Positions 18,464 to 30,520 of a stretch of 64,000 bases of DNA are shown here, in pieces. How positions within the stretch are numbered: the first letter of the stretch is position 1; every line of letters starts with the position of its first letter. The notes under the pieces were generated by a model that was not told where the DNA came from, did no database searches, and saw only the letters and a program-made list of their open reading frames with translations. The translations under genes and the position numbers were made by a program. The stretch lies in the NCBI GenBank assembly GCA_014132595.1, contig BMAG01000058.1:23263-87262 (forward strand), in the 5' to 3' direction. Origin of the DNA: Gammaproteobacteria bacterium. GTDB lineage: Bacteria; Pseudomonadota; Gammaproteobacteria; DSM-16500.

Positions 18464-21229
18464 ATGGAAAAAACTTACAACCCGCAAGACATCGAACATA
18501 CCTGGTATCAAACCTGGGAAAAAAATAATTATTTTGCACCCCAAGGTTCCGGTGAACCCTATTGCATTATGTTACCGCCGCCGAATGTCACAGGCAGCCT
18601 GCATATGGGACATGGTTTTTGCTTCAGTGTCATTGATATTTTGATTCGTTATCACCGTATGCAAGGACGACGCACACTTTGGCAAGGCGGTACTGATCAT
18701 GCGGGCATTGCGACACAAATGATTGTTGAGCGCCAACTTTTGCTTGAAGGCAAATCCCGACATGATTACGGCCGGCATGCGTTTGTTGAAAAAATCTGGG
18801 AATGGAAACATGAATCCGGCGGCAATATCACTCGTCAATTACGACGTCTGGGCGCCTCTATTGATTGGTCACGCGAACGCTTTACCATGGATGATTCACT
18901 GTCTAAAGCTGTCAGTGAAGTCTTTATTCGTTTACATGATGAAGGATTAATTTATCGCGGCACACGTTTAGTGAATTGGGATCCTAAATTATTAACCGCC
19001 ATTTCCGATTTAGAAGTCGTTTATCATGAAGAAGAAGGCAAATTATGGCATATCCGTTATCCTCTGATTGATATGGATGAAACCATTACCGTTGCAACCA
19101 CGCGTCCCGAAACTTTGTTAGGCGATGTAGCTGTGGCTGTACATCCTGACGATGAACGTTATCAACACTTAATTGGTAAACACGTGCAACTTCCATTAAC
19201 AGGCCGTACGATTCCCATTATTGCCGATGATTATGTCGATAAGGAATTCGGCAGCGGCTGCGTCAAAATCACACCGGCCCATGATTTTAATGACTACGCC
19301 GTGGGTCAACGCCACCGCTTAAAACCTATTAATATTTTCACACCCGATGCTCACTTAAATGCAAGCACACCTAACTCGTATCAAGGATTAGAACGCTTTG
19401 CAGCACGTGAACAAATCATACGAGATTTAGATGTATTAGGGTTAATCGAAAAAATTGACAAACATACGCTGAAAGTACCCCGAGGAGACCGCTCAGGAGT
19501 TGTAATTGAACCATATCTTACACAGCAATGGTTTATGAAAATGAAACCATTAAGCGAACCTGCTATTAATGCTGTAGAAAATGGCGATGTTAAATTTGTG
19601 CCAGAAGGTTGGAGTAAAACGTATTTTCAGTGGTTAAATAATATTGAAGATTGGTGTATCAGCCGTCAACTTTGGTGGGGACATCGTATTCCTGCTTGGC
19701 ATGATGAAAATGGTAAAGTGTATGTGGGTTATGATGAACTGGATGCCCGTATACGAAATAACGTACCCTCCGATGTGATGCTTCAACAAGACAATGATGT
19801 ACTAGATACCTGGTTTTCAGCGGCATTATGGCCATTTTCAACCTTAGGCTGGCCAGATCAAACCGAAGATTTAAAGACATTTTATCCCACCCATGTTTTA
19901 GTCACCGGTTTTGATATTATCTTTTTCTGGGTTTCCCGTATGATTATGCTGGGGCTTAAATTCACGGAGCAAGTTCCATTTAAAGAAGTCTTTATCACAG
20001 GATTGATCCTCGATGGCGAAGGCCAGAAAATGTCTAAATCTAAAGGCAATGTTTTAGATCCACTGGATTTAATCGATGGGATTAACCTGGAGGCACTCGT
20101 CAAAAAACGCACGCATGGCATGATGCAGCCTGCTATGTCGCAAAAAGTGGAAAAAGCAACTCGACAACAATTTCCTGACGGTATTGCAGCTTATGGTACA
20201 GATGCTTTACGCTTTACATTCTGTGCATTTGGATCCCATGGCCGTGAAATCCGATTTGATATCGCACGTTTAGAAGGTTACCGTAATTTTTGTAATAAGT
20301 TATGGAATGCCGCACGTTATGTATTAATGAATACAGAAGACAAAGACGTAGGTCTCACTGATAATGCCAAAACACTCTCTTTACCCGATCAATGGATATT
20401 ATCACGTTTGCAAGATACTATTAAAACTGCTCACGAAACATTAGCCTCTTATCGATTTGACTTACTAGCCAATACCCTTTATGAATTTGTTTGGAACGAA
20501 TTTTGTGATTGGTATTTAGAATTATCAAAACCTATTTTAACTTCTGAAGATAGCTCTGAAGAACAACTACGCGGCACCCGACATACGTTACTGTTCGTTT
20601 TAGAGAATATTTTGCGATTACTTCATCCGATTATGCCCTTTATTACAGAAGAGATTTGGCAGCGTGTTGCGCCATTAGCAGGTGTCACAGGTGATACTAT
20701 TATGTTACAGCCCTATCCTAAAGTGGATGCTGCTTTAAAAAATACGACCATTGAAAACGAGCTCGAATGGATCAAACAATTTATCATTGCAATTCGAACC
20801 ATCCGTAGTGAAATGAATATTCCACCCGGAAAATTGTTAAATGTGCTTTTGCGCAAAGGAAACTCTGTCGACAAAGAACGTTATCAGGAAAATAAAATCT
20901 TGATTCTACGACTAGCTCGACTAGAAAACTGCACCTGGCTGGCTGAAAATGACACACATCCCGAATCTGCCACCGCACTCATGGGTGAATTAGAAATTTT
21001 AATACCCATGGCCGGCTTAATTAACAAGGAAGAGGAGTCTGCGCGACTATCCAAAGAAATCGCTAAATTCCAAAAAGAAATCGAGCGCGCCGAAATGAAA
21101 TTGCAAAATCCGAATTTTGTGGATAAAGCACCGCCTGAAGTTGTCGAGAAAGAACGCGAAAAATTAGCGGAAATCAAAACGACGTTACAAAAATTAAAAA
21201 CACAACAAGAGAAGATTGCGATTTTGTGA
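18464..21229 (+). CDS. valS: Valyl-tRNA synthetase
   Basis: Class I aminoacyl-tRNA synthetase charging tRNA-Val. The HIGH-type motif is LHMGH (about 46-50) following PPPNVTGS, and the KMSKS motif is present at about 522-526. The editing domain carries [10 protein letters not shown]. The C-terminal 65 residues form the coiled coil typical of ValRS ([20 protein letters not shown]). Length 921, close to the usual 950. Last gene of pepA-holC-valS; it is followed by two hairpins, then a convergent gene. Confidence 0.97.
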   Translation: MEKTYNPQDIEHTWYQTWEKNNYFAPQGSGEPYCIMLPPPNVTGSLHMGHGFCFSVIDILIRYHRMQGRRTLWQGGTDHAGIATQMIVERQLLLEGKSRHDYGRHAFVEKIWEWKHESGGNITRQLRRLGASIDWSRERFTMDDSLSKAVSEVFIRLHDEGLIYRGTRLVNWDPKLLTAISDLEVVYHEEEGKLWHIRYPLIDMDETITVATTRPETLLGDVAVAVHPDDERYQHLIGKHVQLPLTGRTIPIIADDYVDKEFGSGCVKITPAHDFNDYAVGQRHRLKPINIFTPDAHLNASTPNSYQGLERFAAREQIIRDLDVLGLIEKIDKHTLKVPRGDRSGVVIEPYLTQQWFMKMKPLSEPAINAVENGDVKFVPEGWSKTYFQWLNNIEDWCISRQLWWGHRIPAWHDENGKVYVGYDELDARIRNNVPSDVMLQQDNDVLDTWFSAALWPFSTLGWPDQTEDLKTFYPTHVLVTGFDIIFFWVSRMIMLGLKFTEQVPFKEVFITGLILDGEGQKMSKSKGNVLDPLDLIDGINLEALVKKRTHGMMQPAMSQKVEKATRQQFPDGIAAYGTDALRFTFCAFGSHGREIRFDIARLEGYRNFCNKLWNAARYVLMNTEDKDVGLTDNAKTLSLPDQWILSRLQDTIKTAHETLASYRFDLLANTLYEFVWNEFCDWYLELSKPILTSEDSSEEQLRGTRHTLLFVLENILRLLHPIMPFITEEIWQRVAPLAGVTGDTIMLQPYPKVDAALKNTTIENELEWIKQFIIAIRTIRSEMNIPPGKLLNVLLRKGNSVDKERYQENKILILRLARLENCTWLAENDTHPESATALMGELEILIPMAGLINKEEESARLSKEIAKFQKEIERAEMKLQNPNFVDKAPPEVVEKEREKLAEIKTTLQKLKTQQEKIAIL

Positions 21230-21251
21230 AAAGATTCAAAAACCACAAGCT

Positions 21252-21276
21252 GAATTATCTCTATGCTAGATAATTC
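21252..21276. terminator. Hairpin just after valS, possible weak terminator
   Basis: GAATTATCT (21252-21260) pairs with AGATAATTC (21268-21276) across a 7-base loop, 23 bases after the valS stop. No T-run follows, so it would be at best a weak intrinsic terminator. It may instead be RNA-processing structure or remnant repeat. Confidence 0.3.
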
Positions 21277-21294
21277 GCTGATAACTAAGGCGCT

Positions 21295-21342
21295 GCTACA
21301 ATGGGTCCCTGCCCCCCGCAGGGGGAAGGGACCCATTGTAGC
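21295..21342. repeat. Long perfect inverted repeat (hairpin) between valS and a convergent gene
   Basis: GCTACAATGGGTCCCT (21295-21310) is the exact reverse complement of 21327-21342, and the interior adds a CCCCC/GGGGG stem around CGCA. The whole 48 bases can fold as one hairpin. The G/C richness contrasts with the AT-rich surroundings. It could act as a bidirectional terminator or be a single copy of a REP-like element; no second copy occurs in this window. Confidence 0.6.
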
Positions 21343-21363
21343 AAGACCGCATTGAAGAATTAT

Positions 21364-24300
21364 TTATACTTTACCAGTTCGTACTCTAAGCAAATCTCCT
21401 GTCCTCTCGACCGATGCAGATCTATATTGCATTTCTTTTTTAGACCCTTCAAAAAGTTTCCCAAAATGCTCATGAACCACCACAACAGGTGCTTGAGAAG
21501 TCACCGCATGACTCATTTGATTCACCGGCCCAGAAAAGATAGCTCCCATCTGATAATAAGAACGGCTCATAAACGTAGCTACCCCAACACTTCCTTGAGA
21601 TAAAGAATGTTTGTTTCCTCTAATAAGAGCCTCTATTCTTGCAAAAATACCATTCCAGAAGCAATCTGCAATGGCACGTCCCATGGAATAACCTGTTGCA
21701 TAGATGAGTAGTCCTATAACTTCAAAAAAGTTATGCAAGCATCGCACGAGTCGCACCAAATCTTTTGAAATAATTTTTTTAGCATCACGCAGCGGCTGCT
21801 TAATATTTCCTGTGAGGGGTGAGAAAATCAACCGCGATGCTGTCGATAAATATTTTCCCAAGATATGCAACGTTCTAGCCGCAATAGAATAAGGCGGATC
21901 AGGATAGAGCATATTCTCCACTGCAGTGACCATCTCGGGTTGATCTGGAAATAATCTCTGAGCTTGTTGTATGAGCTTACGCTTAGATAAGACAGGCAAG
22001 TGGGGTAATAACTCTGAATGGGTCATGAGCTTTAACATAAAGTGAGTGCTATCAATGAGTTTTTGCTCCTCGGGTAAAGGAGAGATTTTTTGAAATTCTT
22101 TGATGAGCTTTTTCGTCTCATCAATCAGTTCCTCACTGACCTCGCCCGTTTCTCCTTTTTCAAAGATTTCTTTTAGCAAAATTGCAATTTTAGCAGCGTA
22201 AGTCACTAATCCTGCATTTTTAGAAGATCCCAATTCCTCATTTATCACATGTCCCACCCCGGGAAGTTTTTCTAAGACACCCCCAAAGGTACGCGCTATT
22301 AAGGTGATCACAGCAATATCGACTAAATTACTTTCTAATTTAGTCACCATTTGCCCTATAAAACTATTCGGGCCTTTTTCAAATATTTCCGCAATCCACG
22401 CTGACCCTTGTGCTTGTGTGACGGCGTTTGATATACCCTGTCCCACGATACCATGCGCCATCTGCATCCCTAATTTAGCAGATACCTCTTTATAAAAGTC
22501 AGGCATAAAATTCAGATGCTGTGGAGCTATGATCGTTCCAAATCCGATGTAATAAAGGAAGTTATAAATAAAGCCTCGCACAGGTGATGAATAATGAACG
22601 CTGCTTAAAATTGTGTTTCCAAAACTTTTTATGCCTTTGGGTAATACACTCACGTCATTCCACTCCCCAGCACTCAGCATGTAAGGAGGCCGAGCAAAAT
22701 GACAATCCCTTTTTTCTTCTACAAGTGTTAGACCTGAGGCCTCCATTTCTCCTTGGATCGTTTTAATATTAGCATCCAGTTCAGAAAAAACTTGTTTTAA
22801 AGTTTCACTTTTATCTCCCCATCCACCGACATGATAATCAGAGATGACTATTTTAGGAATTTTCGCGATCTGCTGCGCAATAAGTACAGCTCCCCATAAC
22901 ATATCACTTACGGCTGATCGCACGGTTGCTCCAATAAATAAAAAAATAGAAAATGCAAACGGTTTATTTTTTACTTTCATGGCATTGGAAAGATCAAAAT
23001 AATGAGCTTCGGGCCGTTCTATTTTTCTATAAATTTTAAGATATTCAACCAAACTAAATTCAAAATCAAAAAGTCCGCCCAATGTACCTAACACAATATC
23101 AGGTATTAAATAAACAATACCGGTTGACACATTCGATACGAAAGAAAGTACTCTCTCCATAGTTTTTTCAAGAAACCATATCGCGGCTTCTCCCCAAGTC
23201 TGGTTTTGCTCATCCTCCGATTTTCTCTCAAATGAATGCCACAAAGAACTATATTGCATAAAACGAGTTGTATTTAAAACTGTTTTTACATTCATTTTAT
23301 CTGCTTTTGTAAATACTAATTCATCCTTCTCGCATTCAATACGATCAACACCCTCAATTTTACAAATAGCGGCTAAGGCCGCTTTGTCATTTGTTGAAAA
23401 TTCTAGGCAGACGTATTCGTCCTTACTTTTAGAAAAATCACCTTGATGCTCGACAGTGACAGCATTATGCAAATCAGGTTCATGACTATCGATCGTCATC
23501 ATGACCTCTTCACATATATGATTAAAATCTCCCCTAAATAAAGACTCAGGGAACAAGCTTAAGAATTTTTTCCACGCTTCACGTAAAGTAAAACCGATTT
23601 TTTCAAAACCCGAACTCATTTCGTGAGAAGACTGCATCACATAACTCGATCTTGCATAAGTTAAATTTTGATTCATCGTTTGAGCTTGTTTATTAATATC
23701 AATTATCATCAAGCGCAATTGCAAACGCAAACTATTGATTCCATCGGATTTGAGAAATGATTTAGAATCAAGAAAAGCAAATCTAATACGATTTTGTATT
23801 TCTCTTATTTGAACAATATCGGCCTCTAAATAGTTTTCAAATTTTTTGCGAACATCGACATCATATTTTACAAGATGATTGCACTGAAACTCTTTTTTAT
23901 AATTCTCTACATCATCCATATATTTTTGAAGAGCAGACACTACCTCTTTTAACTCAACGCGGCTATTAATCAAGCGCTCCAAAGGCTGCAGTAATTCCAC
24001 TCTTCTTTGACTAAAATCTAATAATTCTTTTTTTTCATGATATTTATTTGAAATAATACCGCTTTCATAAACCTGTTCTAAAACTTTAGAACGATATTTC
24101 CCCATCGCAGAAATCACTTGAGCTGTCAATGCTTCCGGCTTATAAACCCCTTCTTTCACGGCTTCTTTAAGATTTTCCCGTTTTGTTTTCCATACAAAAG
24201 AAATAGGCGTCCCATTTTTTTTAATAATATAAATAAAACCACTACCTACCTTTTTAATCTCTTTCTCATACTTAACATGAAAAAATCCTTTGGCTCTTCG

Positions 24301-24435
24301 AGGAATAGGACTGACAGGCGTGATATCAAGCGTAAGCTCATCCGATGTTTTAAATTCTTCAATTTTTTTATCGTTCGCAAGACGCATATATTTTTTTTTG
24401 GATTTAGGGGTTTCTTTCAATTCATGTGCGGTCAT
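21364..24435 (-). CDS. Large orphan membrane-associated protein (1023 aa), effector-like
   Basis: Not recognised. The N-terminal 400 residues are charged and helical (coiled-coil-like around 115-250). Hydrophobic segments follow at about 425-455, 490-525, 618-635 and 903-930, several rich in Gly/Ala/Ser and of the hairpin type. Between the last two is a charged helical region around 745-840. No signal peptide is visible. The start ATG at 24435 has only a weak Shine-Dalgarno (CAGAAA), and the extended -10 box upstream supports it. It converges on valS and diverges from the 618-codon orphan. An effector role is inference from architecture and company. Confidence 0.75.
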   Translation of the reverse strand: MTAHELKETPKSKKKYMRLANDKKIEEFKTSDELTLDITPVSPIPRRAKGFFHVKYEKEIKKVGSGFIYIIKKNGTPISFVWKTKRENLKEAVKEGVYKPEALTAQVISAMGKYRSKVLEQVYESGIISNKYHEKKELLDFSQRRVELLQPLERLINSRVELKEVVSALQKYMDDVENYKKEFQCNHLVKYDVDVRKKFENYLEADIVQIREIQNRIRFAFLDSKSFLKSDGINSLRLQLRLMIIDINKQAQTMNQNLTYARSSYVMQSSHEMSSGFEKIGFTLREAWKKFLSLFPESLFRGDFNHICEEVMMTIDSHEPDLHNAVTVEHQGDFSKSKDEYVCLEFSTNDKAALAAICKIEGVDRIECEKDELVFTKADKMNVKTVLNTTRFMQYSSLWHSFERKSEDEQNQTWGEAAIWFLEKTMERVLSFVSNVSTGIVYLIPDIVLGTLGGLFDFEFSLVEYLKIYRKIERPEAHYFDLSNAMKVKNKPFAFSIFLFIGATVRSAVSDMLWGAVLIAQQIAKIPKIVISDYHVGGWGDKSETLKQVFSELDANIKTIQGEMEASGLTLVEEKRDCHFARPPYMLSAGEWNDVSVLPKGIKSFGNTILSSVHYSSPVRGFIYNFLYYIGFGTIIAPQHLNFMPDFYKEVSAKLGMQMAHGIVGQGISNAVTQAQGSAWIAEIFEKGPNSFIGQMVTKLESNLVDIAVITLIARTFGGVLEKLPGVGHVINEELGSSKNAGLVTYAAKIAILLKEIFEKGETGEVSEELIDETKKLIKEFQKISPLPEEQKLIDSTHFMLKLMTHSELLPHLPVLSKRKLIQQAQRLFPDQPEMVTAVENMLYPDPPYSIAARTLHILGKYLSTASRLIFSPLTGNIKQPLRDAKKIISKDLVRLVRCLHNFFEVIGLLIYATGYSMGRAIADCFWNGIFARIEALIRGNKHSLSQGSVGVATFMSRSYYQMGAIFSGPVNQMSHAVTSQAPVVVVHEHFGKLFEGSKKEMQYRSASVERTGDLLRVRTGKV

Positions 24436-24467
24436 ATTTTTCTGATTTATTTAAAAAAGATTGTGGC

Positions 24468-24476
24468 ATTGTAGCA
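24468..24476 (-). promoter_or_regulatory. Extended -10 box upstream of the 1023-codon gene
   Basis: On the minus strand this reads TGCTACAAT, a TGN-type extended -10 with TACAAT as the hexamer, 33 bases before the start codon. A clear -35 is not needed for extended -10 promoters. No operator was identified. Confidence 0.35.
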
Positions 24477-24600
24477 AAACTAATCATTTATGAATATATG
24501 ACAAACTTAAAATCAGGTAAAAAAAGGGGGCTGTATTTAACCCATTGATTTATTGTGTTTTTTCATAAAGCCTTTCACCACACTTTTTACTTTTTGCGTC

Positions 24601-24606
24601 TATAAT
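24601..24606 (+). promoter_or_regulatory. -10 box upstream of the 618-codon gene
   Basis: A consensus TATAAT preceded by GTC, giving GTCTATAATT, close to the GTCTATACTT boxes before the giant genes at 334 and 4342. It lies 34 bases before the start codon. The expected -35 position does not resemble TTGACA. Confidence 0.4.
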
Positions 24607-24640
24607 TTATAAAACGACGTATTTATTCAGGAGAAACATT

Positions 24641-26497
24641 ATGAGATCCTACAAAATTCCTTCCCCTTTTACCTATCGATCTACACCTACACCTCCAGGA
24701 GAAAGAAAAGCTTTTGAACCTGGCCATCTCGAATTAGAACCCATCTCTGCCGATACTCCTCTTGAAATTACAAAAGATGTTAATAGGTCACTATTATCTG
24801 GGCAAATTGATAAATGTGATCTCGTATTATCAACTGATAAAAATGTTGTTAATCCTAAACCCGGTAAAATATATCTAAGAAAAGTAAATAACCAACTTAC
24901 CTATACTGTAATGACTGCTCAAGGTAAAATCATAAGAAATAAAGTTCTTAAAGGTATATCAGTCACTGAACCTTTTAGCTTAGACCAGGTTAATAAAAAA
25001 CAAGTGTTAAGTATTCTATCAAAATCAGGGCACACTCCAAAAATACCACGACTCATTGATTTAAGAGCAGAAGATTTAGGGTTGACACAAAAACAACAAG
25101 CACTCTATGAAATGCCGCAACATTTCATTACCAAGCAGTCTGATCAAAGAAAAGTAGCTGAGACGATGACACCCATGCTCGATGAAATGAGCGAACAAGA
25201 TGCACGGGATGTGCTTAAAAAAATGAGAGCAGAGCTTGAGAAATGGTATAATGAAGATCCTAACCATCCGACTAATCAAAATAAAATTCAGTATCCAGCG
25301 AGTCGAGCTTCGGCAGCTAAGGCCATGGAATTATTAGATTCATCCAAAATCGATCAGATGGATGGACCTGCTGCTAAAGAAATGATAAAAAAAATCTTAC
25401 ACAAGGGGAAAATAGGGGATTATGCATTAACTCATTTTATTGCAAAGACTTGTTCCAGACTTCTACTTTTAAGCTATAAAACTATAATCACCGAAAGAAT
25501 TGAATTTAAGGGAACCGCTGCAGGCTTAGACGCTTTTAAAAAAATGCTGAGTAAACATTTACTTTCTACTGTTCCTCCAGGAGAACGAGAAACGTTAGCA
25601 GACACTATTGCTCGCAACTTTCATCAAAGTGGCTTTACTTCTGCAACACGATCTTATTTTCAATTCAAATTTCAAGCTGTAGCAATGTCTCTTATGGAAT
25701 CTGAAGGGGCAGAATTCGGAAAATTCGCATACGTGCAAAATCTTGTTGACTCCTCAACTAAAAAATTCACCCTACATTGTGATGACAACGGCACTGTTTC
25801 TTTCAAGTCCACCGCTATGTTTAAAGAACTACAAACTGCAAAAGGGCAAGAAACGAGAGAGGCTGTTCTTAAAGGTGGAGCAAGCTTTGTAGAAGTTGAC
25901 TCGACTATTTATCTCAGCGCAAAACAAAAACCCGATGAACAATCTCCTGAAATTACCCTAACGAGCGATGCGTTAACTATTCGAAAAGCACCTGTTGCAA
26001 AAAATGGGAAAAGAGCTACGTTTCTTAATACTTTTTTATCTTTGCTATGTGATGATCCTTTATGCGGGAAAAACGGTATTTTCTTACTAAATCAAAAACC
26101 AGAAGCGGCAGAGATGAAAGATATGGCAACTTACCTTTATTTTGAAGATCGCATCTTGAAATACAGAGTAAAAGACGCTGAGGGAGTCATTGAAGGAACA
26201 GTGCCTCCTAATAAATTAAAAGTGGATAGCCTTATGAGGATAGCAAATGAAAATAATGGTCAAGATGATATACGCAGTCTTGCAAAAGGCATGCCTCAAG
26301 GTGCCGATAAAAATGCGCTCATTGCTTTAGGTAAAATTGCACAAGCATTGGAGCAACCGCCTCTGAAAAAAAATTCAGGTTTTTTAGGCTTTATAAGAAG
26401 AGCCTGGAGCAGTGGAGAGCCCGAAAAGAAAAAGCAACAAGACAAAAAAGTCGATGCCCCTGCAACAACAAGAAGAATGACTGGGCCATCATCCTAG
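24641..26497 (+). CDS. Orphan protein (618 aa) with duplicated beta-motif, effector-like
   Basis: Start ATG with CAGGAGA 8 bases upstream. Two copies of a short beta-rich motif bracket the protein: about 74-106 (GKIYLRKVNNQLTYTV then GKIIRNKVLKGI) and about 494-527 (TYLYFEDRILKYRV then GVIEGTVPPNKL). The middle (about 140-370) is helical and charged, and about 380-460 looks beta-rich again. The tail is Lys-rich (EKKKQQDKK). No signal peptide or strong membrane helix is visible. Motifs of the type 'YLxxxxxxLxYxVxxxxG' recur in large orphan proteins of intracellular gammaproteobacteria, but I cannot assign a function. It ends 115 bases before convergent kdsA. Confidence 0.75.
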   Translation: MRSYKIPSPFTYRSTPTPPGERKAFEPGHLELEPISADTPLEITKDVNRSLLSGQIDKCDLVLSTDKNVVNPKPGKIYLRKVNNQLTYTVMTAQGKIIRNKVLKGISVTEPFSLDQVNKKQVLSILSKSGHTPKIPRLIDLRAEDLGLTQKQQALYEMPQHFITKQSDQRKVAETMTPMLDEMSEQDARDVLKKMRAELEKWYNEDPNHPTNQNKIQYPASRASAAKAMELLDSSKIDQMDGPAAKEMIKKILHKGKIGDYALTHFIAKTCSRLLLLSYKTIITERIEFKGTAAGLDAFKKMLSKHLLSTVPPGERETLADTIARNFHQSGFTSATRSYFQFKFQAVAMSLMESEGAEFGKFAYVQNLVDSSTKKFTLHCDDNGTVSFKSTAMFKELQTAKGQETREAVLKGGASFVEVDSTIYLSAKQKPDEQSPEITLTSDALTIRKAPVAKNGKRATFLNTFLSLLCDDPLCGKNGIFLLNQKPEAAEMKDMATYLYFEDRILKYRVKDAEGVIEGTVPPNKLKVDSLMRIANENNGQDDIRSLAKGMPQGADKNALIALGKIAQALEQPPLKKNSGFLGFIRRAWSSGEPEKKKQQDKKVDAPATTRRMTGPSS

Positions 26498-26511
26498 CCT
26501 TCCCTGATGTG

Positions 26512-26582
26512 TAACCACCATCGTCATTGCTTAATGTCAACGAACTATGTAACCTTTACAGAGATCGCTTGCAATGACAGGG
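26512..26582. repeat. Decayed family-B inverted repeat
   Basis: TAACCACCATCGTCATTGC at the left and GATCGCTTGCAATGACAGG at the right preserve the outer arms of the intact element at 51494-51628 (TAACCACCACCGTCATTGC and GCTCGCAATGACGG). The interior has diverged. It sits between two convergent genes. Confidence 0.5.
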
Positions 26583-26612
26583 ATTCACTATACATTCCGA
26601 TACACTGAAATA

Positions 26613-29082
<2,470 letters not shown>

Positions 29083-29241
29083 TTAATGAAAGCGACTGTA
29101 ACAAAATCAAAATCCCGCTGCAATGAACTTTGCGATTTGCGCAATTTTTTATCTATCTTGAGCGCTTCCTCTAACAACAAATCTTGACTCAGAAGGCATC
29201 TGGCTTTAGGCTTACTTTCTAGTCATTCAATGGAGGAAGAT

Positions 29242-29460
29242 ATGGTACTTAAAATTTTCTCAACCGTGATCATTCTGCTCGTCGCATTAGCAGGTGGCCT
29301 CATTATCGCACAACAATTGGGATACAGCCCCAATGTTAATCTAAGCCCTTTCCGTGACTTCTTTGATGTGTCATTGCCTGTATTAGCATTTGGTGCATTA
29401 GTGAAATACTTATGTGCATGCTGCCGATGCAAATGCCAATGCTGTGTTAAAAAAGATTAA
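29242..29460 (+). CDS. Small single-pass membrane protein with Cys-rich tail (72 aa)
   Basis: GGAGG 5 bases before ATG 29242 fixes the start; an ATG at 29230 would leave no ribosome site. Residues about 4-25 form a membrane helix (FSTVIILLVALAGGLIIAQQ), followed by a short loop, a second hydrophobic stretch (VSLPVLAFGALVKYL) and a tail CACCRCKCQCC with seven cysteines in eleven residues. A strong intrinsic terminator follows. The Cys cluster could bind metal or be lipidated; neither can be shown. I recognise no family. Confidence 0.7.
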   Translation: MVLKIFSTVIILLVALAGGLIIAQQLGYSPNVNLSPFRDFFDVSLPVLAFGALVKYLCACCRCKCQCCVKKD

Positions 29461-29467
29461 AAATCTT

Positions 29468-29503
29468 AAAGGGTGAGCATCCTATGCTGAGCTCACCTTT
29501 TTT
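29468..29503 (+). terminator. Intrinsic terminator of the 72-codon gene
   Basis: GGTGAGC (29472-29478) pairs with GCTCACC (29491-29497), extended by AAA(G)/(T)TTT pairs, and is followed by a run of six T. It begins 8 bases after the stop codon. Confidence 0.8.
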
Positions 29504-29567
29504 CTTCTAAAAAATATTCAAATTCGTTACTAAACCCAAATAAAAACAAGCTGTTATATCATCACTA

Positions 29568-29596
29568 TTGAAGCTGGCTCACTCTCCGGCTATACT
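29568..29596 (+). promoter_or_regulatory. Sigma70-type promoter of the exported orphan at 29634
   Basis: TTGAAG (29568-29573) and TATACT (29591-29596) are separated by exactly 17 bases. The start codon lies 37 bases after the -10 box. The -35 overlaps a longer reading frame, which argues that translation begins at 29634. Confidence 0.6.
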
Positions 29597-29633
29597 AAAG
29601 AAAATATACAAATATCGCGAGGGAGCACTACAA

Positions 29634-30512
29634 ATGGCCAAAAAATTATTCCTATTCCTTTTATCTTGGTGCTTGATAAGCCCCGTACTCGCCGATCAAC
29701 AACCCGATCAGCAATGTCCGGCCATAAAAATAAATACCCTATTCCCTCACCTCACAGTCACCGCAGGATACGATCTGCTGATACTGTCTGAAGACAACTT
29801 TTCAAAACTCCCAGAATCAGGTAAACATCGACCTATTCTCGTCAAAAAAGCCGATGCCACCGCCGCCTTATGGGGATACAAAAATGGAAGATGGCAATTA
29901 ACACCATTAGATACTTTCACTCTTGCTCTTCCTCCAGAATGGCAAGATAAACAAAAAGTACAAGTTGACCCCAATAATACAGATATTTTTACATTACTTG
30001 AAAAAGGCCACACTTCATCAGCCTTCCCTGAATGGAATGTCGCTATCAACGATATTGATCCATCATTCAGCAAAAAATACCTTACCCTTGATAATGTCGT
30101 TCCCTATGAAAACCATGTGACAACCCATCAGCTCAATCAAAAAGATGATGTCGCCATCGACGATCACAATCGAAACCCAGATGCACCTTCCACCACGACT
30201 GCCACCGTCACGCTTGCAACCTGTGAGTACGGTCTATATGCATCTGATTTATATCTTAAGTTATATCCTGCAGGAAAACCGGATAATTCAACTAACAGAA
30301 CGCTTGTTACGCTCACACCTAAGGTACCCAAAACAATACTCGTTGCTTCCCTCTTAAATGGAAATACAGGATGGACCTCCCAACAAAGATATTTTTGGTC
30401 CCTCCCCCCTATCCATTTTATTGTGAATTATAATCCTAAACCTCTTTATTGGTTTCTTTGTTCGCACGATAACGTCAATGACCCAAAATGTACTTGGCAA
30501 TCCCCGCAGTGA
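29634..30512 (+). CDS. Exported orphan protein (292 aa)
   Basis: ATG 29634 is chosen because a good promoter lies between it and an upstream TTG, because GAGGGAG precedes it, and because it starts a clean signal peptide: KK, a hydrophobic core (LFLFLLSWCLIS) and PVLA with likely cleavage after Ala20. The mature part (about 272 aa) is beta-rich-looking and polar, contains WGYKNGRWQLTPL and four to five cysteines (CPAI near the start, CEYG, CSHD and KC near the end) that could form disulfides. No family recognised. Periplasmic, surface or secreted location is inferred. Convergent with tilS, 8 bases away. Confidence 0.75.
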   Translation: MAKKLFLFLLSWCLISPVLADQQPDQQCPAIKINTLFPHLTVTAGYDLLILSEDNFSKLPESGKHRPILVKKADATAALWGYKNGRWQLTPLDTFTLALPPEWQDKQKVQVDPNNTDIFTLLEKGHTSSAFPEWNVAINDIDPSFSKKYLTLDNVVPYENHVTTHQLNQKDDVAIDDHNRNPDAPSTTTATVTLATCEYGLYASDLYLKLYPAGKPDNSTNRTLVTLTPKVPKTILVASLLNGNTGWTSQQRYFWSLPPIHFIVNYNPKPLYWFLCSHDNVNDPKCTWQSPQ

Positions 30513-30520
30513 TATGCCAA

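Noticed and set aside
29568..29633. TTG start for the exported orphan
   Set aside because: The TTG is part of the -35 element of a good promoter, and the extension would bury the signal peptide.
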